This document shows positions 33,701-43,612 of a stretch of 64,000 nucleotides of DNA, piece after piece (within the stretch, counting starts at the first letter, position 1; the number at the start of each line of letters is the position of its first letter). The notes beneath the pieces are model-generated. The model made no database searches, was not told the origin of the DNA, and saw only the letters and a program-made list of their open reading frames with translations. The position numbers and the translations under genes are program-made. Source of the stretch: Flavobacteriales bacterium UBA6057. GTDB lineage: Bacteria; Bacteroidota; Bacteroidia; Flavobacteriales_G; Salibacteraceae. The DNA lies in contig DIYJ01000004.1 in assembly GCA_002428995.1 (NCBI GenBank), forward strand, positions 186,001 through 250,000. The letters are read 5' to 3'.

Positions 33701-36334
33701 ATGAGGTTAAATCCACGATTACTTACGTTAAGGTCTTCATGCCTTTTCATCTTTTGCCTGTTTGGCGTTTCTGCCACGGCTTGGTCACAACGTGCTGTTC
33801 ATACTGAGGTGAACATATCGGGCAAACGTGTTCACGGTGTCCACCCTTCGCTGGAGGAGCGATTTAAACACTACGAGGTCTATGAAGTGAATCAGGACCT
33901 CTCTACGGCCACCCAGCTTGAGGATGGTCAGGTGATGACCCTGGAGCTGAAGCTTTCCGAAACCATGCACTGGGATCTGGAACTGGTTCCGAATCATTTG
34001 TTTGCCAGTGATGTACGCATTGAGGCAGCAACGGACGATGGCTATGAGCGATTGGAGAAACCGGAGTGCAACACCTTCATGGGGTCTCCGGCCAGTGGCA
34101 CTGACAAATCTGTGCGTATCAACCTGTCGGATCAGGGATTCTGGGGCATCTTACCCAAGTCAGATGTTCCGGGAGAGGTGCTTTACATCGAACCCATGCG
34201 GAACTTTGATGCACAATCAGCCGCTCATCAGTATGTTGTGTATGCTCCCGAAGATGTTGTGGAAGAGGCGAATACTAAATGCCTGCACGATCATGTGAAG
34301 GACGCCCGGCAAACCGTTGTTGATCACGGAATGAGTGGCCGCAGTGGTGGCTCAGGGGATTGTTTCGGGATTGAAATAGCGGTGGCAGTAGACTACAGTG
34401 CCTACGATTTTGACAATGAGAGCACCACCAATGTGATGAATCGCTACACAGGAGTGCTGAACGTGGTTGATGGATACTACGATGTATTTGACATCGACTT
34501 CATGATCAGCGGTTTTTTCATTTCTGAATCACCCCAACAGGATCCCTGGACACCCAGTACAGATGCGAACCTCTTGCTGGACGAATTTGAAGTCTGGGCG
34601 AATTCCTACTTCGGTGAGTATGACATCGCCAGTTTGTGGACTTACCGACAGCTCATCAACCTCGATGGTAATGTGCTGGGGGGTATTGCGCAAGGCAAGC
34701 CGTGTTATATAGAGAAGGGGCATAACGTGATGAAGGTTGGAAGTTACATCTCGAGTGTGATTCTTGCACCGCTTTGGTCGCATGAGATTGGCCATAACCT
34801 GGAAGCTACCCATGACCCGGCCACCGCACCCTACATCATGAGGCAGAGTGGAAACCTCTACCAGATCACCGAGTTTTCAACCAAAAGCCTGAATGACATC
34901 AGCGATTACATTCATACGCATGACTGTGTGAGCTGCATTGCTCCTGACCTTGTTCCTCTGCTCTCTCCCAACGATGAGGGGCTGACATTGGATTGGGGTT
35001 CGCAATACACCCTCGATGCTACGGTGCGGAACATTGGGGTACTGACGGCCGGAGGCAGTGTTTTGCGTTGTTATTGGTCTGACGATGCACAATGGGATCA
35101 GGGCGATGCGTTCATTGGTCAAAGCAGTTTTCCATCCATCAACAGAGACACAGAGGTGAGCCGGCAAGTGACGGTGCAAATCCCTGCAGGCAGCCAATCC
35201 CAGATCAAATACATCATTTGCGTGGCAGACGCGACTAACCTGGTGGATGAAACCAGCGGGGAGGATAACAATGCGATGGCCATTCCGGTTATTCTCACGG
35301 ATCCGAATAACCCACATGACTTAGAGGTATCGATCGACCAGCAGGCCATTCCAGGTTCGATCAGACCGGGGAGTCCCGCTTTTCAAACTCCCATTGAGGT
35401 GAACTTGAGTGGCGCGAGCATACCTTCCAGCCAAAACCTGACTTCTTACGGGGTGAAACTCTTCCTTTCTACCGAAGAGACGGTCGTATCTGGCAGCATT
35501 GAACTCGGTTCCGTGGCGGTGAACAACACGCAGCCAATTGCTACGCAAGTGATCCCGGTGTCAACCTCCATTCCGTCTACAATGCCCTTTGGTAAATACA
35601 ACCTCATTGCGCAGGTGGATGTCAACGATGATGTCAACGAAAGCAATGAGTTTAACAACGAGACCATCGCGCGTATTCAGCTCGCTGCGCCTGACCTTAT
35701 CATGGCTGACCTGCATGCAGTTTTGCCAGGATCCAAAACTTCGTTCTGCCATGTTTCCGGTAAGGTGCGGAACCAGAACGACCTTGCTGCCGGAGCAAGC
35801 TCACTGGGTATTTCGCTGATCATCCAAGCCGATGGAAGCAAGGAACTCATTGAAGTTCCGATCAACAACTATCCGGTTCCATCCATTGCAGCGCAGGACT
35901 TTCATCCGTTTCTACACACGTTCTACTATGCACCTCCAGCGAATCATCAGATTACAGGAGTCAAATACACCGCGGATGTACTGAATGCGGTAGACGAGGA
36001 GTTTGAGGACAACAACATCGGTAAGTTCATTGTGACTCCAAGGTCTGTTGGACAGGGCTTTAGCATTGACGGTAGCGAGACGGAGGGCGTGCGGTTGTAC
36101 CCTAATCCTGCCGCTGACCAAGTTAGCTTGCGCTTTGAACAGAGTGAGTGGGCGTCCGAGGAAGTGGAAGTGTCGATCCTGAATAGCAGTGGTCAGCAAA
36201 TGCTGGTGCTAAACGTTCCGGGCAATACTTTCTATGCGGATCTGGATGTGTCTGATTTTCCGGCAGGCGCTTACCAAATTGTGATTCGTCAACACGATCG
36301 ATGGATCTACCGCGAAATGTTGCTAAAGCAGTAA
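33701..36334 (+). CDS. Secreted metzincin (reprolysin-like) protease with T9SS tail, copy 1
   Basis: The 877-residue protein has a signal peptide (MRLNPRLLTLRSSCLFIFCL to TAWSQ), a propeptide-like region of about 200 residues, and an M12B-like catalytic domain: VAVDYSAYDF, NRYTGVLNVVDGYYDVFDI, and the zinc motif HEIGHNLEATHD, where the three His fit HExxHxxxxxH. The usual Gly of the metzincin motif is Glu. PYIM after the motif serves as the Met-turn. Three CARDB-like beta domains follow (APDLVPLL, PHDLEVSI, APDLIMAD), then a type A T9SS tail (VRLYPNPAADQVSLRF to YREMLLKQ). It is the first of three tandem paralogues and would be secreted to the cell surface or medium to degrade proteins. Confidence 0.9.
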   Translation: MRLNPRLLTLRSSCLFIFCLFGVSATAWSQRAVHTEVNISGKRVHGVHPSLEERFKHYEVYEVNQDLSTATQLEDGQVMTLELKLSETMHWDLELVPNHLFASDVRIEAATDDGYERLEKPECNTFMGSPASGTDKSVRINLSDQGFWGILPKSDVPGEVLYIEPMRNFDAQSAAHQYVVYAPEDVVEEANTKCLHDHVKDARQTVVDHGMSGRSGGSGDCFGIEIAVAVDYSAYDFDNESTTNVMNRYTGVLNVVDGYYDVFDIDFMISGFFISESPQQDPWTPSTDANLLLDEFEVWANSYFGEYDIASLWTYRQLINLDGNVLGGIAQGKPCYIEKGHNVMKVGSYISSVILAPLWSHEIGHNLEATHDPATAPYIMRQSGNLYQITEFSTKSLNDISDYIHTHDCVSCIAPDLVPLLSPNDEGLTLDWGSQYTLDATVRNIGVLTAGGSVLRCYWSDDAQWDQGDAFIGQSSFPSINRDTEVSRQVTVQIPAGSQSQIKYIICVADATNLVDETSGEDNNAMAIPVILTDPNNPHDLEVSIDQQAIPGSIRPGSPAFQTPIEVNLSGASIPSSQNLTSYGVKLFLSTEETVVSGSIELGSVAVNNTQPIATQVIPVSTSIPSTMPFGKYNLIAQVDVNDDVNESNEFNNETIARIQLAAPDLIMADLHAVLPGSKTSFCHVSGKVRNQNDLAAGASSLGISLIIQADGSKELIEVPINNYPVPSIAAQDFHPFLHTFYYAPPANHQITGVKYTADVLNAVDEEFEDNNIGKFIVTPRSVGQGFSIDGSETEGVRLYPNPAADQVSLRFEQSEWASEEVEVSILNSSGQQMLVLNVPGNTFYADLDVSDFPAGAYQIVIRQHDRWIYREMLLKQ

Positions 36335-36400
36335 CCCTCACACACGTCATCATCAACAGGATGAGGTGATGGAGCGCGGAAAAATCATCACTTCAATGGA

Positions 36401-36436
36401 AAAAGACGACCTGCCTTTGGTGGGTCGTCTTTTTTG
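36401..36436. terminator. Rho-independent terminator after protease copy 1
   Basis: GACGACC (36405-36411) pairs with GGTCGTC (36423-36429) and is followed by TTTTTTT and preceded by AAAA, so it could work in both directions. It lies 70 bp after the stop of copy 1. Confidence 0.85.
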
Positions 36437-36541
36437 TTTCTCTCCCGTGATTAGCGTTGCGGTATTTCCAGACATGATTGCGTAGCATCTCGCTAAGGAA
36501 ATATTCCTTCCAGACTGCTGTATTCGTTCCAGTAAAGTGAG

Positions 36542-36696
36542 TCGGTCCTGATTTTTGATCCGCTGGGTAAATGTGCGTGTATCCACGGGCGTATTCACAA
36601 GCGTACAGGTCGGCAGTCCCGTTTATGGTCTCTGAACATTCAATGAAAAGCTGCAAAGAAGCCGTGCAGCTTAAACCACATTCAAATTCAATACCT
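36542..36696 (+). promoter_or_regulatory. Leader of protease copy 2 with conserved block and hairpin
   Basis: The block TCGGTCCTGATTTTTG then CTGGGTAAATGTGCG (36542-36577) is conserved before all three copies. Near the start codon a hairpin has the stem AAGCTGCA (36648-36655) and TGCAGCTT (36665-36672); it is followed by TTCAAATTCAATACCTATG. Both features recur before copy 3. The leader of 36335-36696 holds no gene; open frames through it are extensions of the protease frame. Confidence 0.5.
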
Positions 36697-39321
36697 ATGA
36701 GACTTAAACTACGATTACGGAGGTTGATACCTTCGCTACTTTTAATGGGGTGCCTTGTTGGCGTTCATGCCACATCCCAGTCACAAGACACTTCGCCCAC
36801 GGAGGTGAACTTAAAGGGGCAGCGCATCGAAGAGGTAAAACCTTTGCTGGAGCAGCAGTTCAGACACTACGAGGTCTATGAACTGGATCGGGACCTTTCT
36901 ACTCCTGACAATCTTCCGGATGGAACCGCCATGCATGTCCATCTGAACCTGTCGGAAAGCATGCACTGGGACTTGGAACTCGTTCCGAATTACTTGTTCG
37001 CGAGTGATGCTCTTATTCAAGCTGCTACCAAGGATGGTAACAAGCGGCTTGAGAAGCCGGAGTGTACCACCTTCATGGGATCACCGGCCAGCGGAGCCAA
37101 GAGCAGCGTCAGACTTAATGTGTCTGAACATGGCTTTTGGGGAATCTTGCCAAAACCTGATGCTCCTGGTGAATCATTCTACATCGAACCGCTTCGGAAC
37201 TTCGATGAACAGGCACCAGCACATCAGTATATAGTTTATGCTCCCGAAGATGTTCTGGAAACTGCAAACATGGTGTGCGTGCATAAGCATGTAGAGCACA
37301 CGAGGCAGACTGTTGTGGATCACGGAGTGACGGGACGCAGCGGTGGCTCAACAGATTGTTTCGGAGTTGAAATGGCGGTCGCGGTAGATTACAGCGCCTA
37401 CTATTACGATGACGAAAGCTCGCCTGATGTGATCAACCGCTACACCGGTGTGCTAAATGTTGCCGATGGCTACTACGATGTGTTTGACATCGACTTCATC
37501 ATCAACGATTTTTTCATTGTTGAATCTCCTGAGGAGAATCCCTGGACAACGAGTGGGAATGCCTACATCTTGCTTGAAGAATTCCAAATTTGGGCGAACA
37601 ACCACTTTGGTTACTACGATGTGGCCAGCCTTTGGACCTACCGGTCGCTGCGCAATAACAATGGCAACACGCTCGGTGGACTGGCGCAGGGCAATCCGTG
37701 TGATGAAAAGAGAGGCCGCAATGTGATGAAGGTTGGAAGCTACATCTCGGACTTGGAATTAGCGCCCTTATGGTCACATGAAACAGGACATAACCTGGAT
37801 GCCATTCACGATCCGGTAGGCGCACCTTACATCATGAAGGAGAGTGGGACCCTGGTGGATATCACCGATTTTTCTGCTCAAAGTCAGCAGGATATCAATG
37901 ACTACATACACAATCACGATTGTGTCAGCTGCATTGCTCCTGACCTTATTCCAGTTCTTGCCTCCGAGGATGAAGGACTGACAGTGGCTTGGGGTTCTCA
38001 ATACACACTAACGCCTACCACACGGAACATCGGTGTGTTGACAGCCGGAGGCAGCGTGATGCGTTGCTATTGGTCCGATGATGATCAGTGGGATTCAGGC
38101 GATGCATACCTCGGTCAAAGCAGTTTTCCCTCGCTGGATCGAGATACCCAAGTGGGCCAGAAACTAACGATTCAGATTCCTACAGGTGGGCATTCTGACC
38201 TTAAATACATCATTTATGTAGCGGATGCCACCGGTTTAGTGGATGAGCGCAGTGAAGAGGATAACAATGTACTGGCCATTCCTGTGATTCTCACCGATCC
38301 CACCAACCCTTATGACTTTCAGGTTTCGATTGATCAGCAATCGATCCCGGCTTCGATCAAACCAGGCAGCGCTGCCTTTCAAACGCCTGTGGTGGTCAGC
38401 TTGAGTGGATTGCACGTACAGACCCTTCAGAACCTTACTTTTTATCAAGTGAAGCTGTTCCTGTCCCGGAAAGAAACCATTGGACCCGGTAGCCTGGAAT
38501 TAGGCTCCATGTCCATCAACAATTTGCAGCCCATATCCATGCAAATCATTTCCATGAACACCTTCATCCAGGGCAACGTACCGTACGGTCAATATTACCT
38601 CATTGCGCAGGTAGATGTGCAAGACGATGTTACGGAGAACAACGAGTACAACAACGAGTTCGTTGTTCCCATTCTGGTTACGGCTCCTGATCTTGTGATG
38701 GAGGATGTGGATGCGATTCTACCGGGGCCCAAGTCTTCTCAATGTCACGTTTCGGGTAAGGTCGCGAATCAGAATACCCTTCCCGCGGGAGCGAGTTCCC
38801 TTGGCATTACCATGATGATCAAAGTCATTGGTGGAACTTCGGCCATGGAAGTGCATGTCGGAAATTATCCTGTTCCTGCCATTCCAGCAGAAAACTTTCA
38901 CGCGTTTTCGCATTCCTTTCCCTACACGCCTCCCGCCAATTATGAGATCATCGGAGTCAAGTTCACAGCTGATATTCTGGATGTGGTCACTGAGGAGAAC
39001 GAAGGCAACAATGTCGGCAAGTACCTGGTGGATGAAATCAGAAGACGGAGCTTTACCGTTGCTGAAACTGCAGGCGTGCGATTGTATCCTAATCCCGCCA
39101 GCGACCAGGTCATGCTGCGCTTTGAACAAGCGGATTGGGCCTCAGAAGAAGCAGAGCTGATGATCCTTAACAACAGCGGCCAGCAGATGCAGGTATTGAA
39201 CATTCCTGGCAACACGTTCTCTGTAGACCTGGACGTATCTGACTTCCCTGCCGGGACCTACCAAATTGTGATCCGGCAACACGATCGATTGATCTACCGA
39301 GAAATGCTTCTGAAGCTGTAA
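36697..39321 (+). CDS. Secreted metzincin protease with T9SS tail, copy 2
   Basis: I start at 36697 (MRLKLRLRRL), which gives a signal peptide (LIPSLLLMGCLVGVHA) and matches the other two copies. The longer frame upstream runs through the conserved leader. The 874-residue protein is collinear with copy 1: propeptide-like region, VAVDYSAYYY, NRYTGVLNVADGYYDVFDIDF, zinc motif HETGHNLDAIHD with PYIM, three CARDB-like domains, and a T9SS tail (VRLYPNPASDQVMLRF to YREMLLKL). The amino acids differ at many sites but no domain is lost, so I infer an active secreted protease. Divergence is greatest in the CARDB-like region, which may set what it binds. Confidence 0.9.
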   Translation: MRLKLRLRRLIPSLLLMGCLVGVHATSQSQDTSPTEVNLKGQRIEEVKPLLEQQFRHYEVYELDRDLSTPDNLPDGTAMHVHLNLSESMHWDLELVPNYLFASDALIQAATKDGNKRLEKPECTTFMGSPASGAKSSVRLNVSEHGFWGILPKPDAPGESFYIEPLRNFDEQAPAHQYIVYAPEDVLETANMVCVHKHVEHTRQTVVDHGVTGRSGGSTDCFGVEMAVAVDYSAYYYDDESSPDVINRYTGVLNVADGYYDVFDIDFIINDFFIVESPEENPWTTSGNAYILLEEFQIWANNHFGYYDVASLWTYRSLRNNNGNTLGGLAQGNPCDEKRGRNVMKVGSYISDLELAPLWSHETGHNLDAIHDPVGAPYIMKESGTLVDITDFSAQSQQDINDYIHNHDCVSCIAPDLIPVLASEDEGLTVAWGSQYTLTPTTRNIGVLTAGGSVMRCYWSDDDQWDSGDAYLGQSSFPSLDRDTQVGQKLTIQIPTGGHSDLKYIIYVADATGLVDERSEEDNNVLAIPVILTDPTNPYDFQVSIDQQSIPASIKPGSAAFQTPVVVSLSGLHVQTLQNLTFYQVKLFLSRKETIGPGSLELGSMSINNLQPISMQIISMNTFIQGNVPYGQYYLIAQVDVQDDVTENNEYNNEFVVPILVTAPDLVMEDVDAILPGPKSSQCHVSGKVANQNTLPAGASSLGITMMIKVIGGTSAMEVHVGNYPVPAIPAENFHAFSHSFPYTPPANYEIIGVKFTADILDVVTEENEGNNVGKYLVDEIRRRSFTVAETAGVRLYPNPASDQVMLRFEQADWASEEAELMILNNSGQQMQVLNIPGNTFSVDLDVSDFPAGTYQIVIRQHDRLIYREMLLKL

Positions 39322-39390
39322 CTCTTATTAAAGGAGGCTCTATGATATTTTGTGATGGAGTGTACACGGAATGAACACTCCAGCTGAGCG

Positions 39391-39424
39391 AGACGATCTA
39401 CCTCTCGGTGGATCGTCTTTTTTG
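39391..39424. terminator. Rho-independent terminator after protease copy 2
   Basis: AGACGATC (39391-39398) pairs with GATCGTCT (39411-39418), followed by TTTTTT. The sequence is related to the terminator after copy 1 with paired changes in the stem, which supports its function. Confidence 0.85.
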
Positions 39425-39543
39425 TGTCTGTCGCCATCTTCCCGCTTGGTGATCGTATTTGAGATCGTGTTGAGGCATAACACAGGAGTCCGCAACACTT
39501 AAATCTCTCTTTTGGATTACTCCATCTGTTCCAGTGAAGGGAG

Positions 39544-39685
39544 TCGGTCCTGATTTTCGAACCGTGGGATAAATGTGCGCATATCCGCAGACGTACTCAC
39601 AAGCACGGGCATTGGCAGAGCCGTTTACTGTGTCAATAAGCTGCAACGAAGCCATGCAGCTCAAACACATTCAAATTCAATACCT
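39544..39685 (+). promoter_or_regulatory. Leader of protease copy 3 with conserved block and hairpin
   Basis: TCGGTCCTGATTTTCG then GTGGGATAAATGTGCG (39544-39578) repeats the block of the other copies. The hairpin stem AAGCTGCA (39638-39645) and TGCAGCT (39655-39661) and the TTCAAATTCAATACCTATG before the start codon match copy 2. The rest of the 39322-39685 gap holds only the terminator. Confidence 0.5.
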
Positions 39686-42307
39686 ATGAGACTAAAACAA
39701 CATTTACGGAGGTGCACGCCTTCACTATTTCTAATCAGTTGCCTTTTTGGAGGTCAGACTTCAGCCTGGTCCCAACACACCGCGTTGGCAGAGGTGAATC
39801 TTCAAGGTCAGCGTATTGAGGATGCAAATCCCTCGCTGGATAGGCAATTCAAACATTATGAGGTCTATGAACTGGATCAGGACCTTTCCTCAGCGAGTGC
39901 TCTCCAGGACGGAAGTCCCATGCACGTGACCCTGAACCTGTCGGAAGCTTTACACTGGGACCTGGAGCTTGTGCAGAACCATCTCTTCGCCAGTGATGCG
40001 CGCATTCAGACGGCTAGCAATGGCATCTACAGACGATTGGAGAAGCCAGAATGCAACACCTACATGGGATCACCAGCCAGTGGCACCACGAACAGTGTTC
40101 GACTCAACTTGTCTGAAGACGGCTTCTGGGGAATGCTTCCAAACTCTGATGCCCCCGGTGAGGCTATCTACATCGAGCCGCTTCGGAATTTCGATGAAAG
40201 CGCACCAGCCCATCAGTATGTGGTCTATGACCCTGAGGATGTTTTGGGAACTGCAACGACCAGTTGCATGCACGATCATGTACAGCACACCCGACAAACC
40301 GTGATTGAACCTGGAGCGAGCGGGCGACTCAGCGGCTCTACAGACTGTTTCGGTGTGGAGGTCGTGGTTGCAGTGGATTACAGTGCCTTCAATTTGGATC
40401 AGGAAAGCACAAGCAATGTGATCAATCGCTACACAGGTGTACTCAACATAGCGGATGGATACTACGATGTATTCGACATCGACTTCATCATTAATGATTT
40501 CTTTATTTCCGAATCCTTTGAAGATGACCCCTGGACAACCAGTACCGATGGTGATGTCTTACTCGATGATTTTGGGGTCTGGGCGAATTCCTACTTCACC
40601 TACTATGACGTGGCTAGTCTTTGGACCTATCGGGGCATCCAAAAAAGTGATGGTACACTGCTGGGAGGCATAGCGAGCGGGCGGCCTTGCCTTGAAGAAA
40701 AATCCCGCAATGTGATGAAGGTTGGAAGCTATGTCTCGGACTTGATCCTGCCGCAATTATGGTCTCACGAGATTGGACATAATTTATCCTACGGCCACGA
40801 CCCGGTGGGGGCTCCTTATATCATGAGGGAAAGCGGAACCTTTATGGACGTAACCGAGTTCTCTGCGGAAAGTCAGCAAGTCATTAACGATTACATTTCC
40901 AACAATGACTGCCTGAAATGCATTGCTCCTGACCTCATACCGTTGCTCTCAACCAATGATGAGGAACTGACGGTGGATTGGGGATCACAGTACACGCTGA
41001 CGGCCTCCGTGCAGAACATCGGTGTGTTAACCGCAGGAGCCAGTCTCTTGCGCTGCTATTGGTCAGATGATGCCCAATGGGATCAGAACGATCAGTTCCT
41101 TGGTCAAAGCAGCTTTCCATCCATGAACAGAGATGTGGTGGTGAACCAATCATTGACCATCCAGATTCCTGCGGGTGGCCAGTCCCAGCTGAAATACATT
41201 ATATACGTGGCAGATGCTACGGATTTGGTAGATGAGCGCACCGAAGAGAATAACAATGTGCTTGCTATTCCGGTGATTCTGACAGACCCGACCAACCCTC
41301 ACGACCTTCAGGTGTCAATCGATCAACAGTCGCTTCCAACCGTCATCGAACCGGGGAGTGTTTTTCAAACCTCTATGGTAGTTAGCCTGAGTGGAGTGTA
41401 TCAGGCTTCTCTTCAAAACCTCACCTCTTACGGAGTGAAGCTGTTTCTTTCCCACGAGGAAACCATCGGGTCAGGCAGCATTGAGCTAGGTTCCCTGGCG
41501 ATAAGCAGCATGCAGCCTCAGGCTACGCAGCTCATTTCCATGACCACTCAAATTCCATCCAGTGTATCTTATGGAGCCTATCAGTTGATCGCCCAGGTAG
41601 ATGTGTGGGATCAGGTCAATGAGAGAAATGAGTTCAACAATCACGGGACGGCACCCATTCAACTCTCAGCGCCAGACCTCATCATGGATGATGTGCTTTT
41701 TGAGTTGCCAGGTTCCCAGACTCCCAATTGTCATGTATCCGGCAAGGTTCGGAACCAGAATGACCTGCCGGCAGGTACTAGTTCTCTAGGTGTTTCGGTG
41801 ATGATCAAGCCTGCGGGTAACAGTTTCCCATTTGAGGTAGTCATCGGCAATTATGCCGTCCCTGGGATTGGTGCACAAGGATTCCACGAGTTTTCGCATT
41901 CCTTCTTCTACACTCCTCCGGCAAATCATGAGATTGTTGGAGTCAGATGCAGGGCAGATGTTTTGAACGAAGTAGAGGAGGAAAATGAAAGCAACAACAT
42001 GGTAACGCTCATATTGACCTCAACGCTTAGGCATGCATTTAGTATCGCTGATGCCGAGGTTACGCGTTTGTATCCAAACCCTGCCAGCGATCTGGTCATG
42101 CTGCGCTTTGAACAAACCGATTGGGCAGCGGAAGAAGTAGAATTATCCGTAATGAACAGCAGCGGTCAGCAGTTACTTCAATCCACTATTCCCGGGAACA
42201 CTTTCTACACAGACTTCGATGTTTCAGATTACCCTTCGGGAACCTATCAGGTCATGTTGTATCAAGGAGATCAGCTGATCTATCATGAGACACTGATCAA
42301 GCCATAG
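39686..42307 (+). CDS. Secreted metzincin protease with T9SS tail, copy 3
   Basis: The start at 39686 (MRLKQHLRRC) matches copy 2 in leader and signal peptide; the upstream frame is the leader. The 873-residue product has VAVDYSAFNL, NRYTGVLNIADGYYDVFDI, zinc motif HEIGHNLSYGHD (Ser in place of the metzincin Gly) with PYIM, three CARDB-like domains and a T9SS tail (VTRLYPNPASDLVMLRF to YHETLIKP). All zinc ligands and the catalytic Glu are intact. In the propeptide-like region all copies share HYEVYELDQDLS and GSPASGT, so maturation is probably the same. Three copies in a row, each with its own leader and terminator, point to duplication of the whole transcription unit. Confidence 0.9.
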   Translation: MRLKQHLRRCTPSLFLISCLFGGQTSAWSQHTALAEVNLQGQRIEDANPSLDRQFKHYEVYELDQDLSSASALQDGSPMHVTLNLSEALHWDLELVQNHLFASDARIQTASNGIYRRLEKPECNTYMGSPASGTTNSVRLNLSEDGFWGMLPNSDAPGEAIYIEPLRNFDESAPAHQYVVYDPEDVLGTATTSCMHDHVQHTRQTVIEPGASGRLSGSTDCFGVEVVVAVDYSAFNLDQESTSNVINRYTGVLNIADGYYDVFDIDFIINDFFISESFEDDPWTTSTDGDVLLDDFGVWANSYFTYYDVASLWTYRGIQKSDGTLLGGIASGRPCLEEKSRNVMKVGSYVSDLILPQLWSHEIGHNLSYGHDPVGAPYIMRESGTFMDVTEFSAESQQVINDYISNNDCLKCIAPDLIPLLSTNDEELTVDWGSQYTLTASVQNIGVLTAGASLLRCYWSDDAQWDQNDQFLGQSSFPSMNRDVVVNQSLTIQIPAGGQSQLKYIIYVADATDLVDERTEENNNVLAIPVILTDPTNPHDLQVSIDQQSLPTVIEPGSVFQTSMVVSLSGVYQASLQNLTSYGVKLFLSHEETIGSGSIELGSLAISSMQPQATQLISMTTQIPSSVSYGAYQLIAQVDVWDQVNERNEFNNHGTAPIQLSAPDLIMDDVLFELPGSQTPNCHVSGKVRNQNDLPAGTSSLGVSVMIKPAGNSFPFEVVIGNYAVPGIGAQGFHEFSHSFFYTPPANHEIVGVRCRADVLNEVEEENESNNMVTLILTSTLRHAFSIADAEVTRLYPNPASDLVMLRFEQTDWAAEEVELSVMNSSGQQLLQSTIPGNTFYTDFDVSDYPSGTYQVMLYQGDQLIYHETLIKP

Positions 42308-42371
42308 CATTAAAAGGATAAAGATTTGGAGCAGCGAGCTGATGAGTGGGGTTAGCTTTCAGCTCGAAAGG

Positions 42372-42401
42372 AAGGGGCTATCTGATCAGATAGCCCCTTT
42401 T
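42372..42401. terminator. Bidirectional terminator between convergent genes
   Basis: AAGGGGCTATCT GATC AGATAGCCCCTT is a perfect palindrome with a 12-bp stem, followed by TTTTCC. It lies between protease copy 3 and the lipoprotein on the other strand. The T-tract favours the plus strand; on the minus strand AAAAGGGG gives a weaker tail. Confidence 0.8.
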
Positions 42402-42454
42402 CCGTTTTAGTGGTGCAGCTGATGCTATGAACAGCTCTCACGGTCGCAAGATGC

Positions 42455-42982
42455 TTAGTGTGACCACTGGATGAATCCTGCAGGTCCGCAGAAACTCGAA
42501 CCTTCTCTTATTCTGGCTAGAGAGATGTATACACCCGAGGGCGCAAATGCTGGATCACCTACGTTGATGTTTTTTAATTGACAGATACCGGTAAAACCTG
42601 AGGATGTGGTCTCTCCAAGGTCAATGTAGGTGTTGCCCACTTGTCGCCAGTGCTTCATGTACAGCTCCTGAGTTGAAGATTCTACCTTAAACTGTACGTT
42701 GAGGTTTGGATACCCGGATGGTGTCGGGTTGTAGGCCAGCACGCTCACTCCGCAACAGCCAACTGCTTCGGCTGACGATTTGCTGGGTGCAGGCGCAGTT
42801 TGTGAATTGTCCGTTCCGTTGAGCATCGCGTTGAGCATCTCAGATTCTTCCTCAGTAGCGTTTTCAAAAACGACTTTGTCCTGATTTGTGCTCTTCACAT
42901 TAGCAGGCGTGACTTCTGCTTTTTCGCAGGCGGTAAATGCAATGGCAATGGCCAATCCTACGATTAAACTAACTCTTTTCAT
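42455..42982 (-). CDS. Small lipoprotein, unknown function
   Basis: The 175-residue product has a lipoprotein signal (MKRVSLIVGLAIAIAFTACEK, Cys19). The next 50 residues are acidic, Ser/Thr-rich and likely disordered (VFENATEEESEMLNAML). The mature domain starts at VGCCGVSVLAYNP and ends FCGPAGFIQWSH, with four Cys that could form disulfides and a beta-rich pattern (LNVQFKVESSTQELY). I do not recognise a family. It stands alone, convergent with protease copy 3. It is probably exposed in the periplasm or on the outer membrane. The upstream region should hold its promoter. Confidence 0.75.
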   Translation of the reverse strand: MKRVSLIVGLAIAIAFTACEKAEVTPANVKSTNQDKVVFENATEEESEMLNAMLNGTDNSQTAPAPSKSSAEAVGCCGVSVLAYNPTPSGYPNLNVQFKVESSTQELYMKHWRQVGNTYIDLGETTSSGFTGICQLKNINVGDPAFAPSGVYISLARIREGSSFCGPAGFIQWSH

Positions 42983-43612
42983 ACGTTGATTTTATGGTTT
43001 TCATAGTCTCCTCTGTTTGAGTAGGGTTCGGAGTTTTCCCTGGAGAGTGCGCGCGGTTGAAAGCCTATGCATCGGCTTTGTGACTGCGAGCGGAGCATTG
43101 CATTTATCTTCTGGGTTTTGGTTGAAAGAAGACAAAGCTTCACGAGATGTACATCAAGGGGTCAAACGTATGTGCATAGATGTGTGTCTGCATTCAAATG
43201 GTGAATCACGGTCCTTTCAGGGTGAAAGACCTTCCTTTTGAAGTGACAACAGGAATGACGGTGATGAACTACCTCCACATGTGCTGGATACTAAGCATCG
43301 ATTCATCAGAAATAGTGAGGAAAAGCATACACGGGAGTTTCCTGCTGAGGTGTCCCGATGTCGGCTACCTGTAGCTTGGATTCGGAATGTTTTGCTGGAA
43401 ACGTTTTAAGAGTAGACGTTTTTTGTTGGGTGCTTTCTGATGCAAGATCTTTTCAGCTGATTGAGTTGATTTTTGTTTGTGGGTTTGTCCTGATTCGGAA
43501 ATCGAATAGAAGTTTGCGACTGTTCATACTTGTTTAGTAAAAGTATTCGTCTACTTTTCACTGCGCATAGCCACACTGGCATCGCTATGAAACTAACTTA
43601 AACTTTCAACCT
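42983..43612. other. 630-bp gap without a supported gene
   Basis: The gap lies between two divergent genes, so it must hold both promoters. Two short frames in it (74 and 64 residues) have no start context or recognisable composition and are not called. Two small hairpins are visible: AAAGCC/GGCTTT near 43058-43078, and a 9-bp stem with one bulge, GGTCCTTTCA/TGAAAGACC, at 43210-43231. I cannot say whether either is functional. Confidence 0.5.

Noticed and set aside
42983..43612. Short plus-strand frames (74 and 64 codons) in the gap before the BNR/MAM gene
   Set aside because: No recognisable protein features and no initiation context; the gap is better read as promoter region.
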